Source: Rotaria socialis
Taxonomy: Eukaryota; Rotifera; Eurotatoria; Philodinida; Philodinidae
Direction of reading: 5' to 3'
Length of the DNA stretch: 64,000 bases
Assembly (NCBI GenBank): GCA_905331475.1
Contig: CAJNYU010003363.1
Span: 80,903 to 144,902 of the forward strand
This document shows positions 12,565 to 25,300 of the stretch, piece by piece. Under the pieces are notes generated by a model. It made no database searches. It was not told where the DNA came from and saw only the letters and a program-made list of their open reading frames with translations. The first letter of the stretch is position 1; every line of letters starts with the position of its first letter. The position numbers and the translations under genes are program-made.

Positions 12565-14419
12565 TTAACTTGATGTAAATTCGCGACGGCTTGATGTATG
12601 CGAATATGAACCACTTGCACCTCCTTGTGCGCCACCACCAAAGCTACTGCTGACACGGCCAGGGCCAGTAACTAAGCCACTGATTCCAGTGCTGGCTGCG
12701 CCTGATCCACTGCTGCTAATAAATGTGCGTGAGATGGTTGATGTTGATCGGCCACCACCACCAGAGTATGAGATCGAACCGGCAACGCCTGAACCACCAG
12801 CAGCGCGTTCAGCTTCCATACGACGAGCTTCTTCAACAACATGATCAACAATTTGTTTGAGACCTTCACGATTATTTGTTCCTTCAAGTAATTCTCTATA
12901 TGTGTTGATTTCTTTTTCTAATGATGTCTTCATGTTTGTAACTTCTTCGTATTCTTTTTGTAATTGTTCTAATTTACGACGTAATTCTTCGATTTCAGCA
13001 GCACGTTTTTGGATTAGTCGACCGCCTAAATAAATAAATTTGTCGAAATCAACACTTACAACTTTGTCTATTTCATACCTTCATCACGTTCTTGATCAAT
13101 GTGTAATTGAAGTTCTCGAATACGATTGTTTAATTCTTCATTTCTGGCTTTCATATGTGCAACTTCATTGCGTGTGGTTAATAATGTTGTACGTAGTTTT
13201 TCTTCTTGTACACGTTGTTGTTCACTTTGAATTGGATCAAGATCTGGTTTTTGATGGCGTAAAATAAGTTCATTATATGACATCATGTAGCGGTTGTGTA
13301 AATCAGCACGTTGTTGTTCATTTAAAGCTTCAAATTCATTACGAATATCACGAATAGCTTGTGCTAATTCATTGCGGAAGAAGTGTGATGGATCTAAGTT
13401 AACATCAACAACGGTCTTCGATCGTAATTCATTCAAATCAGCTTCATCTATATAATAAAACAAAATAAATTTCATTATTGTCATAATTCAATAATTGACT
13501 TACGCATTTGTTTAAGCATGGCAAGTTCATCTTCAAGTGCCATTTTTTCTGTGTCGAGTGAACTTTTAACAAATGTTTCATTTTGTATTTCGTTTTGTAA
13601 ACGAGCAATTTCTGATGCTAAACGTTGTGTTTCAGCTTTATAGCGACGTGCTTCATCTTCAAGATCGCCTAAACGACGACGAAATAGATTGATTTGTGCT
13701 TCATTTTCAGCTATTTGTTGTTGAAGACGGTCAATAGCTGATCGATCAGTTTCACGGCTATTTAAAATTTCTTCGTAACGTTTACGATAACGACCTTTAA
13801 AATAAAATAAAATAAAAAAATATTGATTTTCTTATCAATTTTTAATAATGGATTTAAAATATTTACCAGCTTCTTTTTCAGCATCACGAGCTTTAACTTC
13901 AGCAGCAGCACGATCGCGTGTGGTATCGTCAATGAGTTTTTTCGCTTCGTTCATTTCAACTTCATACATTTCTTTGATTTTTGATGAACCTTGTCCAGCT
14001 TTGTTTTGTAAAGCTTCTAATTCTAATTGTAATTTACGATTTTGGGCTTCAAGAAATCGCACTTTTTCAACATATTGAGCGAATTTATCGTTCAATTGAC
14101 AAAGTTCACGTTTTTCTCGTTCACGTGTTTCATTAACAGCAACTAATGCTGATGAACCACGGTTTGGTCGTAATGGAATACCGGAGAAATTGCCAAGACC
14201 AGCAATTGATGCTAAACCTGATATACCAGCACCAAGACCACCTGTATTAAATCCACCACTACCACCTGATGTGGAATATGATTGATACATGCGGGTCATG
14301 ATACCTGATGGACCGCCCGAACGACGTTGAACATTTGTTGAACGTGGTGTAATCTGTGATTTATACGAACTGTACGAAGACGCACCTGCCTTCGTGAATT
14401 CATCATCGTAGTTTTGCAT
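12565..14419 (-). CDS. Intermediate filament protein IF-2
   Basis: Cytoplasmic intermediate filament protein of 557 residues. Four minus-strand exons: 14419-13867, 13794-13504, 13447-13079 and 13025-12565; all junctions are GT-AG and the phases match. The Gly/Ser-rich head contains KSQITPRSTN, shared with IF-1. Coil 1A reads LNDKFAQYVEKVRFLEAQN. The rod continues through LDPSHFFRNELAQAIRDIR, a block that IF-1 and IF-3 share in variant form, and ends EINTYRELLEGTNN. The tail is Gly/Ser-rich without a lamin-tail domain and ends in a true stop (TAA), unlike IF-1. Coil 1B appears to have the long form typical of lamins and protostome IFs. A 3' splice site 14 bases before the ATG suggests a spliced 5' leader. 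Confidence 0.93.
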
Positions 14420-15428
14420 TTTGAAGTTGTTTTCTAGTAAATTGACGGTGAAATCTGAAGCTCAATAGGATATTTGTGATATACAACAAACGAAATAATC
14501 GCACGCACACACAACAACCACACAGAGAAAAAAGAAGAAAAATGAATGCAAATGTGGGTAAGAGGCAACCTTTTTATCGAGCTATATTTTTTCTTTTCTT
14601 TTTCTCTTGCGTTCTTCAACCTATAATACGATTCGACGAGAATGAAGAGGGGGAACAGACCAACATCATGCAAATAAGATCTATCTCGTTCGTTCGCTCG
14701 CTCTCTCTCTCTTTTCATTACTTGCTCGCTAACGGCAGTTGTTGTTCTTGGGCATATACTGCATGCAATTATTTTTCTTCTTTGTCGATGAGTTTGCATT
14801 GAGAGAGAAAAAAGGAGATCAGTTCTCTTCGGTCTCTCTCTCTCTATCGTTCTTCTTTTTACTGCCTATTGCTCTGTAACGATTTCTTTAGTGGTCTGCA
14901 TACATACCGCAAACAATATCGGTCGTACTTTAGGCAGCAACGAAGCGCAACATATCGGGGCAGATAGAAAAAGCAAAAGAGAAAAAAAACACAAAGAATT
15001 TATTGCCTTTCTCCCTATGTACATATGGCCGATGTTTTTCCTCGAGTAAATATATCCGTTCTGCGTGTAGTATAACCTAAAGCTAAAGACATACAATGCA
15101 CGCATAGAATAGTAGACAAAAGACATTTGAATCGTTAATAACATGCATACTATTTTAGTTACTCGTTCTCATTTAGCCGCAGAGGAGTCGGTTTCATTTC
15201 GCATTTACATATACCCACACATACGCGAAAGATATACATCAAGAATAAATATTTCGAACGAGAACGTATTGTTATTGATAGAAGGATAATGTTCGATGTG
15301 AATCTTGTATATTTTTTTTTCTAGTCAAGTTACGACTACATGTGAGAATAATGAGTGAAGGTTAATTCAACTAAAAAATATTTATTTCTACAAATATTTA
15401 TTTTGTTTGTGGTAAATATTTTTTGCCT
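14420..15428. other. Intergenic region between IF-3 and IF-2
   Basis: About 1 kb, presumably the IF-2 promoter/5' UTR and IF-3 3' UTR. CT-rich tracts (around 14700-14720 and 14836-14846) and short spurious open frames are present. No gene is recognised. Confidence 0.5.
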
Positions 15429-17009
15429 TTAATGACGAGGAGAATCAACGCATGACAATGATGACGAAAGAGCACTAATAGCAGCGCCAACACCTGCTGA
15501 ATAATACGTTGAATATGTGACTTCATGCATTTTATGTGAGCCAACTGGGCCTGATGTGTTTTTCATCAAACGTAAATTCAACGAATCAAGTAGTGATCGA
15601 CCGCGATTCATGATTTTTTCTGCTTCTTCTGCAAAATGTCGCAGGCCTACTTGATTTGTACCACCTTCAAGTAATAACCGATAGCGACGTATCTCTTCTT
15701 CGAGCGTTGCACGATATTTTTCTAAATCATTGATATAACCTTTAAGACGATCGATTTCATCACGAAAATGTTTTTGTTCTTCAATTAAACGTTGGTCTTC
15801 TTGATAAGTTGTTGATTGAATTTGTTGACGTAGATCAGTTATTTGTCGATCAAGATCTTGATTTTCCATTTGTAAATTATTGACTCGACTACGTACATCT
15901 GTTATACTGCGATTTATTTCACGAATCTTTTCTGTTTGCCAGGGAGATTCTACAGGCTGTTTTGGTTGATGATATTCAATTAATGCACTAACTTTTGCTT
16001 GATAATAATTTTGTAATTGTTGTTGTTGTTGATCAGTCATAGTTTCGAACTGCTTACGTATTTCAAGTATAGCCGATGTTAATTCACTTTCGAAAAATGG
16101 TGCTGGATCAACATTAGCTATAGCAACTTTGGAACGAAGTTGATCAACATCAAATTTATGTGCTGTTTCGAGAGCTTTCAACTCTTGTTCGAGCACAGCT
16201 TTTTCAGCTAGTAATAATTGTTTTTGTGTGGCTTCATTAGCTATTTCAGATATGAGATTGGCAACATCAGCTCGAATACGTTGCAATTCAGCATTGTAAA
16301 AAGCAATTTCATCATCATTATCAGCAATTGTTTTACGTATCAAGTCGATTTGTTTTTCGAGATCAATAATTTTTTCTCGTAGCTGTTTTAATTGATTTTT
16401 AATTCCATTGACATGTTCGGGTCGTTGCACATTCGACAGACGTTGTTCAGCTTGTTTGAGACGTGCTTCAGCTTCTTGTCGTTTGTTTTGTCCCGAACGG
16501 ACATCATCATCCATACGTCTTAATGTATCTTCGGCTTCTTTCTTTTCATGAGTTATTATTTCGCGTATTCTCTGTAAGCCTATACCTTTTTTATTACGAA
16601 TATTATCTAAATCACGGCTAAGTTTACGATTGACAGCTTCTAAATAACGAATTTTGCCAATATATTCAGCAAATCTATCATTTAATTCAGCTAATTGTCG
16701 TTTTTCTTCAGTGCGTTGACTATTAAATGGAACCAATGCCCATTTACCACCTCCACCGCCACCAACAGCACTTCGTAATGGTATAGAATTACCCGAGATA
16801 GTTTGTGATACGGTCAGCTTCGATGTAACACCTCGATTTCCACCACCATATTGTTTTACTGGTCGAGTTATAATAACTTGACGTGGTACAATGGCTGAGA
16901 TATAACCAACAGCACCACCTCCTGGTGAACCATATGTATCATACGTTGTATTTAAACGTGAATCAGCTGTGTAAATTTCTTCACGTTGCACATCATAGAT
17001 AGTTGGCAT
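15429..17009 (-). CDS. Intermediate filament protein IF-3, intronless
   Basis: A 526-residue intermediate filament protein in one uninterrupted exon. The head of about 98 residues contains a Gly run (GGGGGG). The rod runs from about residue 100 (EEKRQLAELNDRFAEYIGKIRYLE, split here as EEKRQLAELN and DRFAEYIGKIRYLE) to about 449 (EEEIRRYRLLLEGG). At roughly 350 residues it matches the long lamin/protostome rod rather than the ~310-residue vertebrate cytoplasmic rod. A DPAPFFESELTSAI block corresponds to the coil 2 segment of IF-1 and IF-2. The tail of about 75 residues has no Ig-like lamin-tail domain. It is more divergent than IF-1 and IF-2 are from each other. Lack of introns next to intron-rich paralogues suggests a retroposed or intron-stripped copy, though the frame is intact and looks functional. 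Confidence 0.93.
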   Translation of the reverse strand: MPTIYDVQREEIYTADSRLNTTYDTYGSPGGGAVGYISAIVPRQVIITRPVKQYGGGNRGVTSKLTVSQTISGNSIPLRSAVGGGGGGKWALVPFNSQRTEEKRQLAELNDRFAEYIGKIRYLEAVNRKLSRDLDNIRNKKGIGLQRIREIITHEKKEAEDTLRRMDDDVRSGQNKRQEAEARLKQAEQRLSNVQRPEHVNGIKNQLKQLREKIIDLEKQIDLIRKTIADNDDEIAFYNAELQRIRADVANLISEIANEATQKQLLLAEKAVLEQELKALETAHKFDVDQLRSKVAIANVDPAPFFESELTSAILEIRKQFETMTDQQQQQLQNYYQAKVSALIEYHQPKQPVESPWQTEKIREINRSITDVRSRVNNLQMENQDLDRQITDLRQQIQSTTYQEDQRLIEEQKHFRDEIDRLKGYINDLEKYRATLEEEIRRYRLLLEGGTNQVGLRHFAEEAEKIMNRGRSLLDSLNLRLMKNTSGPVGSHKMHEVTYSTYYSAGVGAAISALSSSLSCVDSPRH

Positions 17010-17422
17010 TTTAGTTTACAAAGTAAAAATCAATTTCTTGATTTCAATATGTGAATAACGAATGTGACAGAGTGAACAAAAAAAAAATAATGGAAATGAA
17101 CACTGTTGTACTATTATTTATATAAGGGAAGATTATAGCGCAATTGTATGTGTGTGTATATGTAATCGATTCATCTATTTAATTTCTCATCAGAACATAC
17201 AAAGTCAAAATTAATCACATCGACATTAAATGTTCATTTAGTTTCTTTTAGGTGCATATGCATTTTAAAGCAAAATGAAAATGATATCCTATAGTTCCAT
17301 TAAAAGCAACAGTGCAAATACGAAAGCTTCCACTACTACCCACAAGCGATTATCGTGCAACACACAAGGCCCAAAAATCAATAAATATTCAATCGAAAAA
17401 AAATCATATTTTATTATCCTAC

Positions 17423-17485
17423 CTGATTCAGCTAGTGATATTGGCCAAGACAAAGAGCTCGACTGTAATGACACCGGTTCAAAGG
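17423..17485 (-). CDS. Possible additional 3' exon of the PDZ gene
   Basis: A 63-nt minus-strand segment bounded by a good acceptor (TTTTTTTATAG) and a good donor (TCAG|GTAGGA). It is open in phase 1 and reads (G/A)FEPVSLQSSSLSWPISLAES. It matches the phase-1 donor (CAAG|GTAAAT) at the end of the last large PDZ exon (19317). No confident terminal exon was found below it, so this is tentative. Confidence 0.3.
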
Positions 17486-18612
17486 CTATAAAAAAAAGAA
17501 GGCGTTATGAAATTTGTCATTTATTGACCATTTTTATTAACATATCATTTCCTTTTTTATTACGAAGGTATTACACAATAACAACTTGAATTCATAAGGC
17601 TTAGTATTGTTCGTTGGGCTCTCTCAACAATTTTCATATTTAGAATAATCTCTTCTTTTTAATCGAAAAAAAAAGAATTTCAAAAAAGTGAACTAGAGTA
17701 TTGAATTTCCCGTCTGTTATCAAATCGAACACTTGTCTCAAATATTTCAACTAAAAGATAAATCAAAACATTCAATGATATGCGATATTCTACTCGTCAT
17801 TTGACGTAAGGATTTCAATTTTTGATAAGGATCGAAATTCTGTATCGAACTCTCTTAGTAGACGAGTGCATCCACGATTGTTTGAATGGGAATCAAAATA
17901 GATGCCTTTTTTCGATTGATTGAAACCTCGAGAAGGTTTGCATATGAGTAGTTATTATTTAACTTGGACACATATTGAAAGTAAATATATGCTTATATGC
18001 TTCAGTAATTCATATTTTCCAGTGCATAAAAACACTGTTGATTTGTCCTTTTAACGTTCGTTTTCATTGAAAAAGAAAAGAACAAGAATAACAATTTTTT
18101 TTGACTCAATAAAAAAATAACAAGTTCACACACCTTTTACAAAAAGAAAGGCTATGTTTGAATGTCAGCTGTTATATAAAAAGTATATTTGATAAATATA
18201 ACATTTGTGAGGGATTTCGGTTTTAGTAAGTTTATCCGCAGGTGTCGAATATTGGTTTAGTAAAAATTCAGCAAACTGGGCAACGAACATAAACAAAGTT
18301 GAATGATAGCGAAAGATTTGACCTTATTGGCCGAACCTAATAAAAGTATTCTGTTAGCTTTATTTCTCGTGAAGCACTCAAAACTATACTCTACCAATAT
18401 ATTTACTTTCTTCTACTAGTGGCGATTTTGATAGGTTTCAAGTGGTTAAAAATGCACCTCAGATATTCGTAATAGTATTTCGATTGTTTGTCTTTTTAAT
18501 CAGTACTTTAAATTACGACGAGCGCCGAGGGTTGAAAATGAGTAACTTCTAAGATATACGTCACGAGTACTCGAAATTGAAAGAAAATAAATGGAAAAAT
18601 AAATGTGGAAAC

Positions 18613-19125
18613 TTCGGATTTCATCCGAAAGTTATGTGTACTGCAAAAAGTGCATGGAACATATGAGTCATTCTAGAATGTCTGAACACCAAAATCGTCA
18701 TGAGAAACTAGGCAATTTTTATTTCTGGATGCAGTTTTTATGCATTTTGAGACGTTTCTCAGGCAATTTTTCATTAGAAAGCTACAATTTAGTTCAAAAC
18801 TAATATCAGATTTGGAATCAGCGTTAAAAACTGAGTCGATTTATATATGTTGTAAATAATTCCGAGAAAAATTTGTTTTTGAAAAAAAATCCCTGTACTC
18901 CCCCTCAGGGATGGCCTGGTCAAAAATGACAATTTTTTCGATAACTCAACCATTTCTTGACGGATCCTTCTCATCTTCAAACTCGACTGAGACATTGATG
19001 AGGCTGAACTGTGTAGAAAATTTCATCATGATCGAACTCTCCTTTCGAAAGTTATCGTGTAAACGGCCGGCCGGACACACTGACCGATTCTAGAGTGTAC
19101 TCACTTTTTGAGTACACAAAAATGT
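18613..19125. repeat. Dispersed repeat family R1, long copy
   Basis: About 0.5 kb, sharing extended near-identity with 37950-38298 in the same orientation. Shared blocks include TTATGTGTACTGCAAAA, ACTGAGTCGATTTATATATG and ATTTCTTGACGGATCCTTCT. The right end carries a perfect 9-bp hairpin (GTGTACTCA and TGAGTACAC, 19095-19117). GTGTACTGCAAAAA near 18637 resembles an inverted copy of the right terminus. No coding capacity is seen. Class is unknown. Confidence 0.8.
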
Positions 19126-19308
19126 GAATCTAAAACTTTTCGATCCAGGTTAATCGCATTTGTGATGTCCTTAAAAAATATGGCTATCGTTTTATCGCCA
19201 AAATCAGATTCAGTTTCTCAGTGCATCTAGCAACAATCATCAATAGCTAATATTAAGTAGTGGTTTTTCTTTGCATTTATAAGTTGTATAGAATAAACAG
19301 TTTAATTT

Positions 19309-22300
19309 CTATTTACCTTGCACTATTGGAATGTGTACGGATTTAATAACAGTGATGGGTATATTTTCATAGCCACTTTTCCATAATGAATCAAACACTT
19401 GTTGACATTCTTCACGTGTTTTAAATGTTCGATCATTATTTATACTAATAATTTCATCTCCAATATTCATATTGTGACAATAATTTTCATCGAGAATGTT
19501 TGAAATTTGAATTTTTCCATCAAATAATTCTTCAAAATCAAACCCATATTTTCCATAATCATCCGGTTGTCTTTGAACAGTTATTGTAGAACAATAATCA
19601 TCGGTTTCATTTCGATTTGTTGCTGACTCATTACGCATATCAACGATGCGTTCAATAGTTGTAATTAATTCTTCACTTGTTACGTCACTTGTTGGTGACA
19701 GAAGTTGTGGTTTTTGTGCAATTAAGTGTTTTTCAAATTGATCAATTTCATTGTCTAATTTTTCTGTTGTTGTTTGATACTGCTTACAACTACTTAAATA
19801 TCGCCGACATAATTCTTCGTGTCTATCAACAATATCATTCGACGAAGAATCAGTTGTTGTTCGACGATAACCATATTCTTCATAGATTTCTTCATCATAC
19901 TCTGGTTGACGCGTAATATTCGATTCAAAATTATTTTTATACTGATGATAATTTGAACCTGTTAAAAGTGTATCACTAACAATTTGGGAGAGATTAATTA
20001 CAGGAAACGCAATTGATTGTTGGTTGGGTTGTTCGATTTCATAAGTGAGTATTTCCGATGTATGCGTATCATCGGTTTGTTCATCATTGAATGAGATAGA
20101 TTCTTGATTGTATCCATCAGTTGATTTTTCCAAATCCTCAGGTATCGATGTATCAAATAGCGAGTCATCAATAAATTCTGAATAGGTTTCTCTAGGAACT
20201 GATTGATCGAGTTCAGCAGTTGATTTGACTGGCATTAATTTTTGAAAATTAGTTGTTAACACTTCGTCAACTACTGTAATTAGATTATCGTTATCAGCAA
20301 TGGGCTCTACTGTTTCATAAATAACTGGATTCGTTGGTTTTTGAAGTTTTGATGATAAAACAGTATGTACCAGTGTAGACAGACTATCAGTATCAGCCGT
20401 TGATTCTTCTCTTTTGTTAGTTTGTTCGTATTTAGGGGATTTTTGAATTTTACTTGTTAATGCTTCGTGTACAACAAAGCCTAAATTATCAGTCATTGCT
20501 TCTCCACTCCCACGCATTTCTTCGTATTTAGTAGGTGTTTGAGTTTTGCCTGTTAATGCTTCGTGTACAACAAAACCTAAATTATCAACCATTGATTCTT
20601 CACTCCCATGCGTTTCTTCGTATTTAGGGGACTTTTTAATTTTGCCTGTTAATGCTTCGTGTACAACAAAACCCAAATTATCAGTCATTGATTCTTCACT
20701 CCCTTGTATTTCTTCGTATTTAGTAGGCGTTTGAATTTTGCCTGTTAATGCTTCGTGTACAACAACACCTAAATTATCAGTCATTGCTTCTCCACTCCCA
20801 CGCGTTTCTTCATATTTAGGGGACTTTTTAATTTTGCCTGTTAATGCTTCGTGTACAACAAAACCCAAATTATCAGTCATTGCTTCTCCACTCCCACGCG
20901 TTTCTTCGTATTTAGGGGACTTTTGAAGTTTACTTGTTAATGCTTCGTGTACAACAAAACCTAAATTATCAGTTTCATCTTGATGATTCATTAAATTATC
21001 ATAAGACCATTCACTGGAACCATTTATTATTGTTTTTGATTCACCATCAGACGGTGTCACTGTTTCATCGTAGACAAACAGTAAATTATTAATAACAACT
21101 GGTGCTTGATGAATTGTATGAACTATTTCAACAAGATTATTGATTGATGAATCCGGTTGTTCAACATCAATATCATCATAGACGAATAGAAGATTATTCA
21201 TGCTATCCATTGATTCAATTTGATTATATTGATGTACATTATCAACTACGGTTATTACGCGATCGATTCTATTACTAGATTCTTCCTCTTCATGAGATAA
21301 TTGTGAACTTTCTTCGTCAACTCTGGATAACAATTGATGACTTGTATGGTTAAATGTTTCGATTTCTTCTAATAGATTTGCTAAATTATCTATAAGAAGA
21401 TTTTGTTTATCTACTGATGTTGTCACTGATGATGATGATGATGTTTGTTGATTTGTATGTGAAGGTGATGCAAGTGCATCAAAATAATAATTATCTTCAG
21501 GCGAGATGAAATTGTTAATAATATCATCTCGAATAGGATTTTGTTGAAGAGAACTTATTGTCTCATCACTGCCAACTGACAATGTTGAATGATTAGTAGT
21601 ATCTATACGCGATTCTTTAGCTGAATAATAAGAAACCGTCGTTCCATCGTCCAAATCAACTAAACTATCTGAATCGACCACGTTTGATGTCATGGGTGGC
21701 ATTGAATCAATATTAGTATCGAACTTTGGTGATACTGGACTTTCAATGGGAGTCATCTAATTAGAGAAAATACATGTTTTATTGACGATTTGAATTTTTT
21801 AATAGAATAGTCTTATACATTTTAGAATCTCAAAATGAACGACTGTAAGATTTTTGGAATTAATAAAAAAAAGTAATGAAGGATTCTTTTGTATATTATC
21901 ATTTAGAAAAGTAACTAAGAAATTAAATCTATTGAAAGATGGATAAAGTTAAACATGTTGGCCAATAAAAAAAAGCATCTGATGAGAAGGAATCGTGACT
22001 GTCGTTATAGCCAAAAATTCATATCAGTTTGTTTTGGCGATGATCGGATTAACATCAGCTAGTTTACTAATATCTCAATATTTTCAAAATATGTTTTTTT
22101 CCCTTTTGAAACTTTTCAATTCTTTGTTCACAAGAAGAAAACTCCATTCGTTGACTTGTGTAAAATAAAAACTTACAGTTTTCAATGATAGAGTTGCTTC
22201 ATCGCCATCGTCATGATCACTATGTTGCCACGAAGAATCTCTGATATTATGATCGAGGCAAGGTAAATCATAGCCACGACGCATGTAAGGTTCAAGATAC

Positions 22301-25300
22301 ATTCCACATGAGCCAGGCGTTGATGGTGTTGTTTCCAACGCGATATCATTCAAATCCGGTGACGACGATATTGTATCTGTTGTATTCGATTGCCGTTTAA
22401 GAGTACGAAAATTTTCGTCATTATTGTCCGTAGGTTGATTCGTATTGCTTATTGATTCTTGTTCAATAATTTCTAAAAATGTTGGTCGATTACTATTGTT
22501 ACCTGTTGGTGTACCAGCACTTTGTTTGATATTAAAATGAACATCAAACAACAATGGTGTTGGATTTATCGTTGAATGATTATCAGTTGTTGCATGAAAA
22601 TTATTCGAAATCATACTTTTACTGACTGGTGCTAAATATATCTCATTGTTATGTGCCCATTCATTAACTTTCGCACTTGCATTCATCATAACCGTATGAA
22701 AACTATCAATGGGTATATTTGGTTTCATTCGTGGATTTGTTATACCTGTTGATAAATAAGCAGCCATAAGTAATGCTTCATCATTATCAGCTGGTTTTTC
22801 AAGACGAAATTTTGGCATTGGACATGAAATTGGTTTTTTCGCATTTTTTGGTGATGCTAATTTCCATTGATGTTTTTCATTTGATGAATTACTAACGGGC
22901 GAATGAAGTGTATATTCATCTTCTTGTAGACGACGTGTTTTTTTATCTAATTCACCATAAAGTTCACGAATTTGATCACGTGAATAATTAGGCATTGATG
23001 GTGGAATCGATGGTGCATTGGCAGCTTCATAGGCTATCTCACGGCCACGTTGAACTATCGCTGAATTTTCATCAACAATATTCGGATCCGGTTTAACAAC
23101 TTCTCGTCGATAGATAAAACATGCGTCGGTTACCGTTTGAACTGGTAAATCAGTTTGATTCGGAACATGTTTATCACGTTTTTGTAAAGAATAACTAAAA
23201 GTTAAGATAATAGGCAAAATATTTAAAGTACTCTTTAGTTTTGTTTGTCACTTACATCAAACCGGATGGTTTCTTTTTAATTGGTTCACTAGTTGTTTTT
23301 GTAATTGACTGTTGAAGTGAGTCAAGCGATTTGTGAGTATCCGTTGATTCATCTTCACTTTTTTCTAATGATGCTTTACTTCGATGTTTAGTATGCGAAT
23401 TTGAAATAACACTACGATCCGTGAGCATAGATGTATTGGTGCCTAGAAATAGATAGAAACGATATATTGTATTTTTTGGAATCGAAATAAAACAGTTTTA
23501 CCATCGGTTTCAATAAAACCACTATCTCGATTTGGACTTGCACTACGTTTATGAATCAATGGTTTATGCTGTTCAATGATAGCTTTATGTTTAATTGACA
23601 CGGCTTTTAAATCTGTAGTTGTTGTTATAATTTCATCAGTGATCGTTAATGATTTTCGACTTTCATTAAGCGATGGTGTTGATGAATGATCAATAGATAG
23701 TTTTTGAAATTCATCATATGTCAATGAGCTTATATGTTGTATACTTGTATCAGTCAACAGGGACTGATCCGAACAACGACATATACCAACTGATATTGTT
23801 TTTTTATGTCGACGTAACGCAATAAATTCTGATTTGATATGATCATTCGTTAATGTTATAGGTGATTTAAGAATATTTTTTTCATTAAAAAAAACTAGAA
23901 TATCTCCTAGAAATTAGAAAGAAAAAACAGCTTTCATATTAATATCTATCGAAAGCATTTATCTATTCAGTGTTGAACTTTTATTTTCAATTAACTTCAT
24001 GGACTCGTTTTTTTATGAATCAATGATATATAAAGATAAATATCACAATAAATTAACTTGTCAATGGAGTGTTAGTTTATCCTTGCATTTTTTATACTAT
24101 GTATGAGCACACAGAAGAAGAATGTCGTGCACTAAACGCGCAGAGTATCGTCTTTTTTTATGATTGCTATTTTGACATATCCTGTCAATGTTATGCAACC
24201 AAAAGTTTTATTGACATCTGTTTGTTCATTATTGTAAATAGATAAAAAGATTCCAATCGCAACGGAGAACAAATAGAGAGACTTTCATACGTGAAGGATG
24301 TCATGTATGAAGTCTGTTTAATCATCATGACGATAAATAATTAATATTAAGATGTACAATAAATATTAGATTGATAAATTCTCTCACGAACGTTTTCGTG
24401 GTCTCCGACACGATACTATTACTAATTTATAATTCGGTTGTCAAAACATTTTTGAAAGATCGTTCATCTCTATTCGTATGTAGCTTACATAAGAAGGCAA
24501 ACCCCGTACGATTGAGCAATTATATTATCAAATTACTGTACGATGTATAATAATAAAAAGAATGAAATGATTCAATTAAATTCTTTCAAGTGTATAATAG
24601 CAAAGTGAATCTCAATGGGTTCCGGACGAGTTTTAAGTAGTCAACACGTGTTTGCATGTGATTCGGGATGGTCTATTGACATAAATAATAGCTGGACGTA
24701 ATAGACAACATACACTACTTCTATTCACTAAAGCATGTGCGAAATATGAGTGGCCTCGTCGATTAAATTGTAGCTATAATAAAGTGATGTAACTGTGCCT
24801 GATGCTTACGTAGACTTCAGATGATTGTCTCGAGATGAATTTCATTCAATCGAATTATTCATTAGAAAGGAACAAAAATCTTTGATAATTATGAAAAATT
24901 TTAGGAAATTAATTTTTCAAAAAAATAAAAATTGTATGAATATCTTTTACGTAATTAAGAAAATTAAATAAAACTATTCTTTACCCGAATGAATTTCTCA
25001 TATTATTAGTTTTTTTTATTCCACTGAATTGTCTTCTTAACGATCTATCAATCACTAATCTTCTATCGTATCGAAACATAGAATCAGAAAAAAAAGCACG
25101 CATGTCTACGCAATAAGAATCGGATCGGATCAGATAACTAACAAGCATTACTATTCACGAACTTCCTATCGTTACCAAATATCGATAGTAATCAAATTAT
25201 TCATGTAAATGAATTCAAAAGATCATTCATAATTGATTAAATCGTCATTCTATGAAAAACAAATCTAGCGTTCTGATCTTAACTACAGCGAACATAGTTT

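Larger units (their letters stand above)
17010..19308. other. Intergenic or 3'-intronic region between IF-3 and the PDZ gene
   Basis: No complete gene is seen. It contains a possible extra minus-strand exon of the PDZ gene (17485-17423) and a dispersed repeat (18613-19125). The rest is AT-rich with no recognised feature. The IF-3 promoter must lie just above 17009. Confidence 0.5.

Noticed and set aside
17275-17589. Plus-strand 104-codon frame
   Set aside because: No family signal, and it overlaps a better-bounded minus-strand exon candidate.
18613-19125. Helitron interpretation of repeat R1
   Set aside because: The 3' hairpin fits, but no CTRR terminus or A/T target insertion could be shown; left unclassified.
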